From positions 146,554 through 197,176 of the forward strand of contig JAAVEA010000011.1 of the NCBI GenBank assembly GCA_014801535.1: DNA of 50,623 bases. The letters run 5' to 3'. Made by a program: the position numbers and the translations under genes. The notes below the pieces were generated by a model that did not search any database, was not told where the DNA came from, and saw nothing but the letters and a program-made list of their open reading frames with translations. Shown one piece after another: positions 1 to 8,161 of this stretch (the stretch's first letter is position 1; each line of letters opens with the position of its first letter). The DNA is from Bacteroides sp. (lineage in GTDB: Bacteria; Bacteroidota; Bacteroidia; Bacteroidales; Muribaculaceae).

Positions 1-46
1 ATCTGTTCAGGTCGTTTCCCTGAGCGTATGGGAATGAGAAAATGCC

Positions 47-84
47 GGAATTGTGGAAGAGCAATTTTGCTCTTTCCACATTCC
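47..84. terminator. Hairpin behind an unseen upstream gene
   Basis: An imperfect inverted repeat pairs GTGGAAGAGCAA (53-64) with TTGCTCTTTCCAC (67-79) with one bulged T, extended by GGAAT/ATTCC. No clear T-run follows on the plus strand; the minus-strand side is somewhat T-rich. It probably ends a gene outside the window, but direction is not settled. Confidence 0.35.
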
Positions 85-164
85 GCGTATATATAATGAA
101 GTAATCTCAACTTCAATAAAATCGTTTTGATTGACAATGCATTCATGACAAGAAATATATTTAT

Positions 165-860
165 ATGACAAGATATTATTCTCCCGAAGACAAGATGATC
201 ACTCTGATTGCGGAAGATTATTCTCTGATTCAGGTGATGACCCGTTTTGGAATAAGGATGGGATTTGGCGACAAGACAGTGTCGGAAGTTTGTGAAGAGG
301 CAGGAGTGGATTGCAACACATTCCTTGCTGTGGTGAATTTTGTGGTTGAGGGGTTCACCACATTCAATAATTCAAGACCTCTATCCATCCAAAGTCTGAT
401 GCATTATCTGAAACAGAGCCACATATATTTTTTGGAATATTGTCTGCCTATGATCAGACGCAAACTACTCGATGGAATAAATCTCAACACGGGAGATGTT
501 TCTTTCCTTATCTTGAAATTTTTCGATGAATATTACCGTGAGGTGAAGACACATATGGAATATGAAGAAAGAACCGTGTTCAATTATATTGAAGCCATGC
601 TCAACGGCATTCGTCCTTCCGATTTCCATATAGCCACTTACAGCGATCACCATGAGCAGGTTGCAGATAAACTTGGAGAGCTCAAGAGCATCATAATCAA
701 GTATTGCCCGGCAAATGCCGATGCCAATCTTTTGAATGATGCCCTCTACAGCATATACCGATGTGAGAGAGAGCTTGAGAATCATTGCAAGGTGGAGGAT
801 CATCTTCTTGTTCCTGAAATACTCCGCCTTGAAAAAGGTCTGGTTTCTTCCCAATCATAA
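165..860 (+). CDS. Hemerythrin-domain protein with ScdA-like N-terminal segment
   Basis: A 231-residue soluble protein. Residues about 15-65 resemble the helical ScdA_N/DUF542 segment seen in iron-sulfur repair proteins (a drifted version of the repeat ending in EEAGVD), but the usual CCGG-like cysteine motif is replaced by GFGDK. Residues about 80-225 form a hemerythrin-like four-helix bundle with ordered metal ligands: His near SHIYF, HMEYEE, HHEQV and the C-terminal ENHCKVEDHLL. Such bundles bind a di-iron site that senses or carries oxygen, NO or iron. The stop lies 7 bases before a LuxR-type regulator, so the pair is probably one operon and the hemerythrin may be the sensing partner (inference). 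No signal peptide. Start chosen at the first ATG that keeps the ScdA-like segment. Confidence 0.85.
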   Translation: MTRYYSPEDKMITLIAEDYSLIQVMTRFGIRMGFGDKTVSEVCEEAGVDCNTFLAVVNFVVEGFTTFNNSRPLSIQSLMHYLKQSHIYFLEYCLPMIRRKLLDGINLNTGDVSFLILKFFDEYYREVKTHMEYEERTVFNYIEAMLNGIRPSDFHIATYSDHHEQVADKLGELKSIIIKYCPANADANLLNDALYSIYRCERELENHCKVEDHLLVPEILRLEKGLVSSQS

Positions 861-867
861 CAATATC

Positions 868-1461
868 ATGCAGGAAAATAAGATCCATATTGCCATTGCC
901 GAAAACGCCCCCATTGTATCGGCAGGACTAACGCACACGGTCAGCCGCCTCCCGGGACTGCCCGCCCATGTAACAGAGATAACATCGGCAGAAGAACTAT
1001 ACGACTTTCTCCGGACAAGCTCGACTGATCTCCTCATAATCAATCCATTTTTCAGTGACAACTTCGACCCGGCAAAAGTGCGTGCTATATGTCCGGAGAT
1101 AAAAATCGCAGCAGTGGCAACCGCGCCACTTGACCGGAAGAGAAGAGAGATCTTCGATGATGTCATATCAATTGCAGACGACACCGATACAATCTGCGAC
1201 AAAATCAAACGGATGGCAGTCAAACCCGATTCAATTTCAGATAATAAGGAACCTCTATCCAACCGTGAGAAAGAAATTATCACACTTGTTGTGAAAGGGA
1301 TGACAAATAAGGAGATAGCCGATAAGCTTTTCTTATCAGTGCATACCGTAATAACGCATCGTCGCAATATAGCAAGGAAACTTGAAATACACTCTGCAAC
1401 CGGGCTAACAATCTATGCCATTGTCAATAAGCTCGTGGACATTTCCGAATTACATCTCTGA
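868..1461 (+). CDS. LuxR-type regulator with degenerate receiver domain
   Basis: About 197 residues from ATG 868; an upstream in-frame start at 736 would run inside the hemerythrin gene and is rejected. The C-terminal 65 residues are a clear LuxR/GerE helix-turn-helix (LSNREKEIITLVVKGMTNKE, then IADKLFLSVHTV). The N-terminal 125 residues have the size and strand pattern of a response-regulator receiver, but the acidic pair after strand 1 is AEN and the phospho-acceptor position reads LLIINPFF, with Asn where Asp is expected. Phosphorylation by a histidine kinase is therefore unlikely. Because it follows the hemerythrin gene by 7 bases, signalling may come from that protein by contact (inference). 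Confidence 0.85.
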   Translation: MQENKIHIAIAENAPIVSAGLTHTVSRLPGLPAHVTEITSAEELYDFLRTSSTDLLIINPFFSDNFDPAKVRAICPEIKIAAVATAPLDRKRREIFDDVISIADDTDTICDKIKRMAVKPDSISDNKEPLSNREKEIITLVVKGMTNKEIADKLFLSVHTVITHRRNIARKLEIHSATGLTIYAIVNKLVDISELHL

Positions 1462-1529
1462 TCCTCCTCTCCCCTCTCCTGCTTCATCAAAATTATCTCA
1501 AAAAGTGTCTCGCTCTCATTTTTTTTTGC

Positions 1530-1537
1530 TAAATTTG
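1530..1537 (+). promoter_or_regulatory. Candidate -7 promoter box for the PBP1A gene
   Basis: TAAATTTG matches the Bacteroidetes TAnnTTTG -7 element. Transcription would begin near 1543, leaving a very short leader before ATG 1555. No good -33 TTTG is visible. Confidence 0.45.
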
Positions 1538-1554
1538 CAGTTCAAGTATTCTGA

Positions 1555-4005
1555 ATGCACGACATGAACAGCAAAAACGGCTATAACGATAATCTTTCGC
1601 AATTAGATGAAAAAAAGGCGAAAAGATTGAAAAGGAACCGCAGTATCGTGAAATGGCTTTGGATCTCCTTCCTTGGCCTTGGACTCATATTATTCTTTTT
1701 CCTTCTCCTGATTTACAATGGTGTCATAGGATATATGCCCCCCATAGAGGAGCTTGAGGATCCACATGACAAACTCGCGTCTCAAGTTTATGCATCCGAT
1801 GGAAAGACAGAACTCGGCCGATATTATTTCGGCGCGGGAAACAGGGTTTATACTGATTATGATGCGGTTTCTCCATATGTAATCGACGCATTGGTGGCAA
1901 CCGAAGATGTCAGATTTGAAGAACATTCCGGTATAGATTTCCGGGCTTTGGGACGAACTCTATTCAAGACCGTACTTTTAGGAGACAAATCTTCAGGAGG
2001 CGCTTCCACACTTACGCAGCAACTTGCCAAACAGCTTTACTCCACTCCTTCAAGCAACATGTTCAAACGTGCCATTCAGAAGCCGATCGAATGGATGATC
2101 GCCATCAAGCTTGAACGTTTCTACACAAAAGACGAGATAATAAACATGTATCTCAACCGCTTCGACTTCCTGAATAATGCCGTGGGTATCAAGACTGCAG
2201 CCAACGTATATTACGGTAAGGAACCTAAAGATCTGAAAGCAGAAGAAGCAGCCATGCTGATCGGGATGTTGAAAAATCCAAGCTATTACAATCCTTTGCG
2301 ACACGGAGAGCGCACACTCGACCGTCGCAACACGGTGCTCGATCAGATGGTGAAGGCGGGATTTATTTCCGAAGCAGAAGCCGATTCTTTAAAAGCACTC
2401 CCTCTCGGACTTGACTATCATAAGGTGGATCATAAGGAAGGCGATGCCCCCTATCTAAGAGAAGAAATCAGACGTCTCATGACAGCAAAAAAACCTGTCA
2501 GACCGAAGCGTTCGGATTATTCCTCAACCTACGCATATAACATAGCATGGGGTAACTACAACACCGATTCCACGGCATGGGAAGAAAACCCCATGTATGG
2601 ATGGATAGAGAAAAACCCCAAGCCTGACGGCACTCATTACGACCTTTATACAGATGGTCTGCGTATATACACTTCTATAGATGTCACAATGCAGCATTAT
2701 GCTGAGGAAGCGATTGCCCAGCATCTCGGAGGAGTGCTCCAGCCGGCCTTCAATGCGGAGAAAAGAGGTTCCCGCAACGGACCATACTCCGGCGATACTA
2801 AAAATGCCCAGAAACTGATACAAAATGCCGTGAAACAGAGCGTGCATTACCGTCAGCTCAAGGAGGCCGGAATGTCGGAAACTGAGATTGAGAAAGTTTT
2901 CAGAACTCCCTACGAGATGGATGTTTTCGCATGGGTAAAAGAAACCAGAAATGGTGTGACACGCACTGTTCCCGGAACAAAAACCGTGAATATGTCTCCA
3001 TACGATTCCGTGGTATACATGAAATCGATTTTAAGAGCGGGATTAATGAGCATGGATCCAGTGACCGGTTACGTCAAAGCTTATGTAGGAGGTCCGGACT
3101 TCGCCCATTTCCAATACGATATGGTGGCACGAGGGAAAAGACAGGTCGGTTCGACCGTGAAACCATTCCTTTACACCATTGCCATGGAAGAGGGTGATGA
3201 TCCATGCACCACATATTCCACAGCACAGTTCTCCGCAGGAGGCTGGACACCGCGTGGTGGAGCCGGACACGGATTCATTACACTCCAGCAGGGTCTCACC
3301 TCCTCCAACAACCAGATTTCAGCCCGACTTGTAGATAAATTCGGGCCGCGGCAGCTTGCAAACAAACTTAGAATGTTCGGTATTTCCGGCTATATTGATG
3401 CATCATATCCCCTCTGTCTCGGAGCTGTCGACATCTCCGTGGGAAATATGGTGAGCGCATACACGGCATTCCCCGGTATGGGAGTGAGGGTTGACCCTAT
3501 ATTTGTCACCCGCATTGAAGACAATCAGGGGAATGTGATATATAACGCCGTGCCACACCGCACTGAAGTCATGAGCGAAAGTGCCGCTATGAAAATGATC
3601 ACCATAATGCAGAGTGTCGTTGATAACGGAACAGGTCGTGGCCTGCGCGGCACTTACGGACTTTCCGTGCCTATGGGTGGAAAAACCGGAACAACCAACT
3701 CCAACTCCGATTGCTGGTTCATGGGTTATTCGCCCGACCTCGTGACAGGAGTATGGGTAGGCGGTGAGGAACGTTCGATCCACTTCAACAATATGGCATA
3801 CGGACAGGGTGCAAAGGCGGCTCTTCCGATTTTCGGCCAATACATGAAGAAAGTCTATTCAAATCCCAAGCTCCCGTATAAACAGGATGCCAAGTTTGAT
3901 TTCCCTGAAGGGTATCGACCTTGTGAAGGCGCTGAATATACATCTTATACTACAACAGAAGTTGTGGAAGAGGAACCTGAAGTTGTGGAAGGAGCCTTCG
4001 ATTAA
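1555..4005 (+). CDS. mrcA: Penicillin-binding protein 1A, bifunctional peptidoglycan synthase
   Basis: An 816-residue class A PBP that polymerises glycan strands and cross-links them at the inner membrane. After a basic cytoplasmic tail there is one membrane segment (about residues 31-54). The GT51 glycosyltransferase domain follows, with catalytic Glu about 117 in ATEDVRFEEHSG and the GGASTLTQQLAKQLY motif. The transpeptidase domain has the acylated Ser about 533 in GSTVKPF, SSN at about 583-585 and KTGT at about 710-713. The C-terminus is short and acidic. Met4 (1564) is an alternative start that leaves a longer leader after the promoter box at 1530. The next gene begins 18 bases downstream. 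Confidence 0.95.
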   Translation: MHDMNSKNGYNDNLSQLDEKKAKRLKRNRSIVKWLWISFLGLGLILFFFLLLIYNGVIGYMPPIEELEDPHDKLASQVYASDGKTELGRYYFGAGNRVYTDYDAVSPYVIDALVATEDVRFEEHSGIDFRALGRTLFKTVLLGDKSSGGASTLTQQLAKQLYSTPSSNMFKRAIQKPIEWMIAIKLERFYTKDEIINMYLNRFDFLNNAVGIKTAANVYYGKEPKDLKAEEAAMLIGMLKNPSYYNPLRHGERTLDRRNTVLDQMVKAGFISEAEADSLKALPLGLDYHKVDHKEGDAPYLREEIRRLMTAKKPVRPKRSDYSSTYAYNIAWGNYNTDSTAWEENPMYGWIEKNPKPDGTHYDLYTDGLRIYTSIDVTMQHYAEEAIAQHLGGVLQPAFNAEKRGSRNGPYSGDTKNAQKLIQNAVKQSVHYRQLKEAGMSETEIEKVFRTPYEMDVFAWVKETRNGVTRTVPGTKTVNMSPYDSVVYMKSILRAGLMSMDPVTGYVKAYVGGPDFAHFQYDMVARGKRQVGSTVKPFLYTIAMEEGDDPCTTYSTAQFSAGGWTPRGGAGHGFITLQQGLTSSNNQISARLVDKFGPRQLANKLRMFGISGYIDASYPLCLGAVDISVGNMVSAYTAFPGMGVRVDPIFVTRIEDNQGNVIYNAVPHRTEVMSESAAMKMITIMQSVVDNGTGRGLRGTYGLSVPMGGKTGTTNSNSDCWFMGYSPDLVTGVWVGGEERSIHFNNMAYGQGAKAALPIFGQYMKKVYSNPKLPYKQDAKFDFPEGYRPCEGAEYTSYTTTEVVEEEPEVVEGAFD

Positions 4006-4023
4006 CATTGTTTCCAGAGAAAT

Positions 4024-5658
4024 ATGGCGAAAGCACTAAAAATAAGGGATATCACTCTACGCGATGGCCAGCAGTCACTTTTTTCCTCACGATTAAGACA
4101 AGAAACAGTTGAGGAAATCCTCCCTCTTTACAAGGGAGCCGGATTCTACATCGTAGAGGTATGGGGTGGAAATATTATTGACTCTGCCATGCGCTTTCTT
4201 GACGAGTCTCCATGGGATCGTCTGCGAACCTGCTCAAGAATACTTGGTGATCAAACCCTATTGGGTGCCCTTTCCAGAGGGCGTAATCTCTTCGGGTATT
4301 CTCCCTATCCCAATTACGTGCTTGAAAGCTTTTACAAAGAGGCTGTAAAGAACGGACTTAAAGTCATAAGGCTATTCGATTCGCTTAACGACATGGATAA
4401 TCTGAAGGATTCGGCTTTGATGCTCAATGAACTCGGAGTAATTCCCGATATTGCTCTTTGTTACACTGTGGATCCTGAAGAAGTGCCTCTCCCCAAACCT
4501 AAGAAAAAGGGCTTCTTCGCACGGCTTTTCGGAAGCAGCGAAGAAGTAACTGTGCCGGAAAAAATTTTCACCGATGAATATTTCGTTGCTAAAGCGAGGG
4601 AGATAGAGAAATGCGGAGCGAAAATATTCACACTAAAAGACCTGGCGGGGCTTGTGTCTCCCTCACGGTTATATTCATTGATGCCTAAGCTGAAACATGC
4701 GGTTAAAATTCCTGTTGACTATCACACCCATTGTAATGCAGGTTATGGCCTCGCCTCAACATTAACAGCTATTCTAAAAGGGGTAGATATTGTCGACACG
4801 GCAATTTGGTGGTTTGCTGGAGGCACCTCTGCACCGGCTATTGAGCTTATATGGCTATTCTGCAAGAAACTTGGCATAGAGGTGTCGGTGGACATGGAAA
4901 AAATTTCGGAAATCAGAAGTAAACTTAAAGAGGCACGTAAATCACTCTCCGATTTCGACAGATACAGAGATTCCCTGCCATTCGATTTTAATGAACTTTA
5001 TATGAACATGCCTCCGGAAATAGACGCAGAATTTGATCGTGCCATAAGGGCTGCTTCAGATAATTGTGAACCGGAATTGCTTGATGCCTGCCACCGCATT
5101 GAAGAATATTTCGGATTTCCAGTCAACAACGCCGGTGTTTCCAATACGGATGTGCCGCATGGAATGTATTCCGACATTAAAGGAGAGCTTTGGATCAGAA
5201 ATGTAGAAGAGATGCTTGACGCCACTATGGCACTCATTCCTAAAGTAAGACGTGATGCCGGTCTCGTACCGCTTGTATCGCCTTCAAGCCGTATAATCGG
5301 AGAGCAAGCCGTGATGCTCGCTCTCGACAGAAGAGACGGCAATCCCGACTATACTCAAAAGAGTGATCGGTTTGTAGCTCTGATCAAAGGAGAATATGGC
5401 CACACCCCTAAGGCGATCGACCCTTTCTTTCGGGAAGAGATAACAGGATCAATCGAAGAGATCCCTTATGATGTATCAACATTCAGTGAACCGGCGAATC
5501 CCGAATTACCTGAATTCGGAGGAATGAAGCTTGCTCAGAATGACGAAGAGTATCTTCTACTTGAACTCATGCCTGAATTAGCCGAAACCTTCTTGAAAAA
5601 ATGCAGGGAAAAGGATTTTTCAAATAAAGCGGATTTCGATGAAAAAACAGCTTTATAA
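4024..5658 (+). CDS. Carboxyltransferase-domain protein (pyruvate carboxylase B/oxaloacetate decarboxylase alpha type)
   Basis: A 544-residue HMGL-like TIM-barrel plus PYC/OADA conserved domain. The opening motif is ITLRDGQQSLFSSR, the metal His pair is in DYHTHCNAGYG, and the carbamylated Lys of the family sits in FTLKDLAGL. These support carboxyl transfer between biotin and pyruvate/oxaloacetate. Odd points: there is no C-terminal biotinyl domain (no AMKM), the usual HTHDTSG reads HTHCNAG, and a basic insert of about 25 residues (around KKKGFFARLFGSSEE) interrupts the barrel. No biotin carrier or sodium-pump subunits lie nearby, so any carrier must come from elsewhere. It starts 18 bases after the PBP1A stop, suggesting cotranscription. 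Substrate is uncertain. Confidence 0.8.
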   Translation: MAKALKIRDITLRDGQQSLFSSRLRQETVEEILPLYKGAGFYIVEVWGGNIIDSAMRFLDESPWDRLRTCSRILGDQTLLGALSRGRNLFGYSPYPNYVLESFYKEAVKNGLKVIRLFDSLNDMDNLKDSALMLNELGVIPDIALCYTVDPEEVPLPKPKKKGFFARLFGSSEEVTVPEKIFTDEYFVAKAREIEKCGAKIFTLKDLAGLVSPSRLYSLMPKLKHAVKIPVDYHTHCNAGYGLASTLTAILKGVDIVDTAIWWFAGGTSAPAIELIWLFCKKLGIEVSVDMEKISEIRSKLKEARKSLSDFDRYRDSLPFDFNELYMNMPPEIDAEFDRAIRAASDNCEPELLDACHRIEEYFGFPVNNAGVSNTDVPHGMYSDIKGELWIRNVEEMLDATMALIPKVRRDAGLVPLVSPSSRIIGEQAVMLALDRRDGNPDYTQKSDRFVALIKGEYGHTPKAIDPFFREEITGSIEEIPYDVSTFSEPANPELPEFGGMKLAQNDEEYLLLELMPELAETFLKKCREKDFSNKADFDEKTAL

Positions 5659-5666
5659 TGATTCTC

Positions 5667-5697
5667 TTGTGTGATTCAATATTTTTTTGTAATTTTG
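5667..5697 (+). promoter_or_regulatory. Promoter of the L31 gene
   Basis: TTG at 5667-5669 and TAATTTTG at 5690-5697 are separated by 20 bases, matching the Bacteroidetes -33/-7 layout. The predicted leader is about 60 bases. Confidence 0.6.
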
Positions 5698-5763
5698 CAA
5701 GCCATTTAGTGGGATCGCGACCTGCTAACAAAATAATTAAAGTTTAACTGCAGTAGTAAAAAA

Positions 5764-6018
5764 ATGAAAAAAGACATTCATCCTAAGGAATACCGCGAGG
5801 TAGTATTTAAAGATATGTCGAACGATGAGGTGTTCATCACCCGTTCAACAGTTGCTTCACGTGAGACTATCGAAATCGATGGTAAAGAGTATCCTCTCGT
5901 AAAGCTTGAGATTACCTCAGCATCTCATCCTTTCTTCACCGGTAAACAGAAACTTGTTGACACTGCCGGTCGTGTGGATAAATTCCGTAGCCGTTACGGT
6001 AACCGCACAAAGAAATAA
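5764..6018 (+). CDS. rpmE2: 50S ribosomal protein L31 type B
   Basis: An 84-residue protein with the type B L31 start [17 protein letters not shown], the central [12 protein letters not shown] motif and the conserved basic end [13 protein letters not shown]. The zinc-binding Cys residues of type A L31 are absent, as expected for the zinc-independent form. It belongs to the large ribosomal subunit at the central protuberance bridge. It has its own promoter and a strong hairpin terminator 12 bases after the stop, so it is a one-gene unit. No sign of zinc-regulated (Zur) operators was recognised. Confidence 0.95.
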   Translation: MKKDIHPKEYREVVFKDMSNDEVFITRSTVASRETIEIDGKEYPLVKLEITSASHPFFTGKQKLVDTAGRVDKFRSRYGNRTKK

Positions 6019-6030
6019 GATAAATTTCTT

Positions 6031-6082
6031 TTATCAATTAAAAAACGCTTCGGAATTATCCGAAGCGTTTTTTAATTGATAA
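6031..6082. terminator. Perfect 24-bp bidirectional terminator
   Basis: Arms 6031-6054 and 6059-6082 are perfectly complementary around an ATTA loop. The core ACGCTTCGGA/TCCGAAGCGT is flanked by A6 and T6, so it can terminate the L31 transcript and the convergent thioredoxin-fold gene. Confidence 0.9.
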
Positions 6083-6113
6083 GCAACTGGCGAACATATC
6101 CGCGCAAGAATGA

Positions 6114-7223
6114 TCATTTCGACATCAATTTTGCAAGCACATTGAAAAACGAAGGATCCTCACCAACCGTGATGTTCGCTATTTTTCCTTCAGGAGACAC
6201 AATCACTTTTGTAGGAAATCCCTGCACAGCATATTCCTCGTATAGTTTTTCTGCTTCAGCGCCACCGTTATAAACCTGCACCCAAGGCAATTCATATCGC
6301 TCCACTGCCTTTCGCCACGCCTCATCAGAGTCTCGACAGTCGATACCTATAATTTCAAGCTGTCCGGCATACTTGCCATAAGCTTCCTTCAATGCAGGGA
6401 ATCCCTTGATACACCACGGGCACCATGCGCCCCAGAAATCAAGAATAACCCATTTCCCACGGAAATCTGACAGCGAGACATTTTTCCCCTCGAGATTTTT
6501 CAATGTGAACACAGGAGCATCCACATCGCCGCTCTGAAGAGCTTTCATGCGATTCTCCGCTTCAATAGACTTCTCTACGCGTTCTTTCTTATTCACTGCA
6601 AGAGGATAGAGCGGAGTTGTTTCCGCACTTTTGGAAAGCATAGAGAACATATCGAGATAAGGCTGTCCGTCAAGCTGTAGAAGAGCATAGACGGCTGCAG
6701 GATCTGAAGGATTTCCTTTTACATAATCAGCGAAGATAACATCATAACGGTTAGATAACTCTTCCAATTTATCTCTGTCGGGGTTATCACTACGGGAAAT
6801 GGAGAAATACTCTTTCTTGATAGCATCTCCTTTAGCGTCAAGAGAAGCGATCGTTTCCATCAGAGGGGTTCCCTTTACTGTATACTCAAGAGGTTCAACT
6901 GAACTTATATCCACCGTCAGATCATCTCCGGGCATCGTAAACAAAGCAATCCCTTCTCTTTCGGAAGTGTATATTATCGACTGAGAAGCTCCTTCGGCCG
7001 GGGTTGAGAAAACGGCTTTACCATCTTTTACAATGATCGGTTGCGTAACTTCCGCCTTTCTTTCACCTCGAGGTTTAACCGCTTCCGAGATAAGTTGCGA
7101 CACCACTTCATATTCCCCGGATGCACCAGCCGGAAAAACCACAGTAACATCGGCATTTGCAATGAAAGCTCCTCCCAGAAGAGAGAAGAGCGGTAAAATC
7201 ATTTTTTTAATTTCCATATTCAC
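6114..7223 (-). CDS. Exported thioredoxin-fold thiol-disulfide protein (AhpC/TSA, DUF4369-like N-terminus)
   Basis: 369 residues with an N-terminal signal peptide (about residues 6-25, ending IANA). Residues about 25-120 resemble the DUF4369 beta domain common in Bacteroidetes, followed by a helical linker, and residues about 225-369 are a TlpA/ResA-like thioredoxin fold with active site GAWCPWC and the cis-Pro segment GFPTK. It probably reduces or isomerises disulfides in the periplasm. Two start codons (Met1 or Met3) are equally plausible. The gene follows the radical SAM gene by 13 bases and is probably the last gene of an aroC-led transcript. It converges on the L31 terminator. Confidence 0.85.
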   Translation of the reverse strand: MNMEIKKMILPLFSLLGGAFIANADVTVVFPAGASGEYEVVSQLISEAVKPRGERKAEVTQPIIVKDGKAVFSTPAEGASQSIIYTSEREGIALFTMPGDDLTVDISSVEPLEYTVKGTPLMETIASLDAKGDAIKKEYFSISRSDNPDRDKLEELSNRYDVIFADYVKGNPSDPAAVYALLQLDGQPYLDMFSMLSKSAETTPLYPLAVNKKERVEKSIEAENRMKALQSGDVDAPVFTLKNLEGKNVSLSDFRGKWVILDFWGAWCPWCIKGFPALKEAYGKYAGQLEIIGIDCRDSDEAWRKAVERYELPWVQVYNGGAEAEKLYEEYAVQGFPTKVIVSPEGKIANITVGEDPSFFNVLAKLMSK

Positions 7224-7236
7224 ATTATTTAACTTG

Positions 7237-8154
7237 CTACCTATCTTTCAGACGATTCAGCAGAAGATTGGTAAATTCATAATTTTTTATTCCCCACTTT
7301 GGAGCAACCACTTTGACGGGAGGAGCCGATGCCAGAAAGCGTTCTATTGCGATATTCCTTGGCACAATATCCACAATCTTGACACAAAGCTCGAGATAAT
7401 CTTCCATCGTAAAAGGCTCAATTGTTAGATCGCCCGAAGTTATCATTTGGTGAAGAGGAGTCGATTCAATCACCTGCAAGTGGTGAAGTTTGAGTGAGTC
7501 TATAGGTAAACGACACGCTCGCTCTATATTCTTCAATATCATCGTCACCGTTTCCCCCGGAAGACCACATATCAGGTGCAATCCGACCCTTATCCCGGCA
7601 TCTGCAAGCCTGATTGCAGTGTCGCATGTTTGCTCCCAGCTATGGCCTCTGTTTATAATGCGGAGAGTCTCATTGTAAGATGTCTCCGCTCCTAATTCAA
7701 CAAACACGGGATATTCACGGTTCAATGCCGATAACATCGTCACAATTTCATCCGAAAAACAATCCGGTCTTGATCCGATTATAAGCCCTATAACATCTTT
7801 ATCTTCGAGCGCATCCCTATAGAGCCGCTCAAGAGATGCGACATTATCCTCATCACCCGGATTCGCTCCGGAAAAAGTATTTGTAAAAGATTGGAAATAA
7901 GCCAGGAATTTCATTGACGGATACTTCCTCGAAAAGAACTTTTTTCCTGCCTCTATCTGAGATTTAATTGTTTTCGTTCCAAAACAATAAGCCGGTGTGA
8001 AGGTGGTATTGTCACAATATATACAACCACCCCTCCCAATTGTCCCATCCCGGTTAGGGCATGAGAAGCCTGCATTTACCGACAGTTTCTGCACCTTGAT
8101 TCCCGGGAAAACCTCACTTATATATTCACCGTAATCTTTAAAATATGGGTTCAT
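7237..8154 (-). CDS. YhcC-like radical SAM protein (TIGR01212 family)
   Basis: A 305-residue radical SAM enzyme. The cluster cysteines lie in CPNRDGTIGRGGCIYC near the N-terminus (about residues 28-43), the TIGR01212/YhcC arrangement that differs from the simple CxxxCxxC. SAM-contact segments such as GLIIGSRPDC, ELGAETSYN and VGLHLICGLPGET follow in family order. Members are Elp3-related and widespread; the substrate is not established from sequence. The gene begins 7 bases after aroC ends and stops 13 bases before the thioredoxin-fold gene, so it is the middle of a three-gene minus-strand cluster. Confidence 0.9.
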   Translation of the reverse strand: MNPYFKDYGEYISEVFPGIKVQKLSVNAGFSCPNRDGTIGRGGCIYCDNTTFTPAYCFGTKTIKSQIEAGKKFFSRKYPSMKFLAYFQSFTNTFSGANPGDEDNVASLERLYRDALEDKDVIGLIIGSRPDCFSDEIVTMLSALNREYPVFVELGAETSYNETLRIINRGHSWEQTCDTAIRLADAGIRVGLHLICGLPGETVTMILKNIERACRLPIDSLKLHHLQVIESTPLHQMITSGDLTIEPFTMEDYLELCVKIVDIVPRNIAIERFLASAPPVKVVAPKWGIKNYEFTNLLLNRLKDR

Positions 8155-8161
8155 AATTATC

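Noticed and set aside
736..1461. Longer version of the LuxR regulator starting inside the hemerythrin gene
   Set aside because: The extra 44 residues overlap the hemerythrin frame and have no receiver similarity; ATG 868 follows the hemerythrin stop and gives a normal receiver start.
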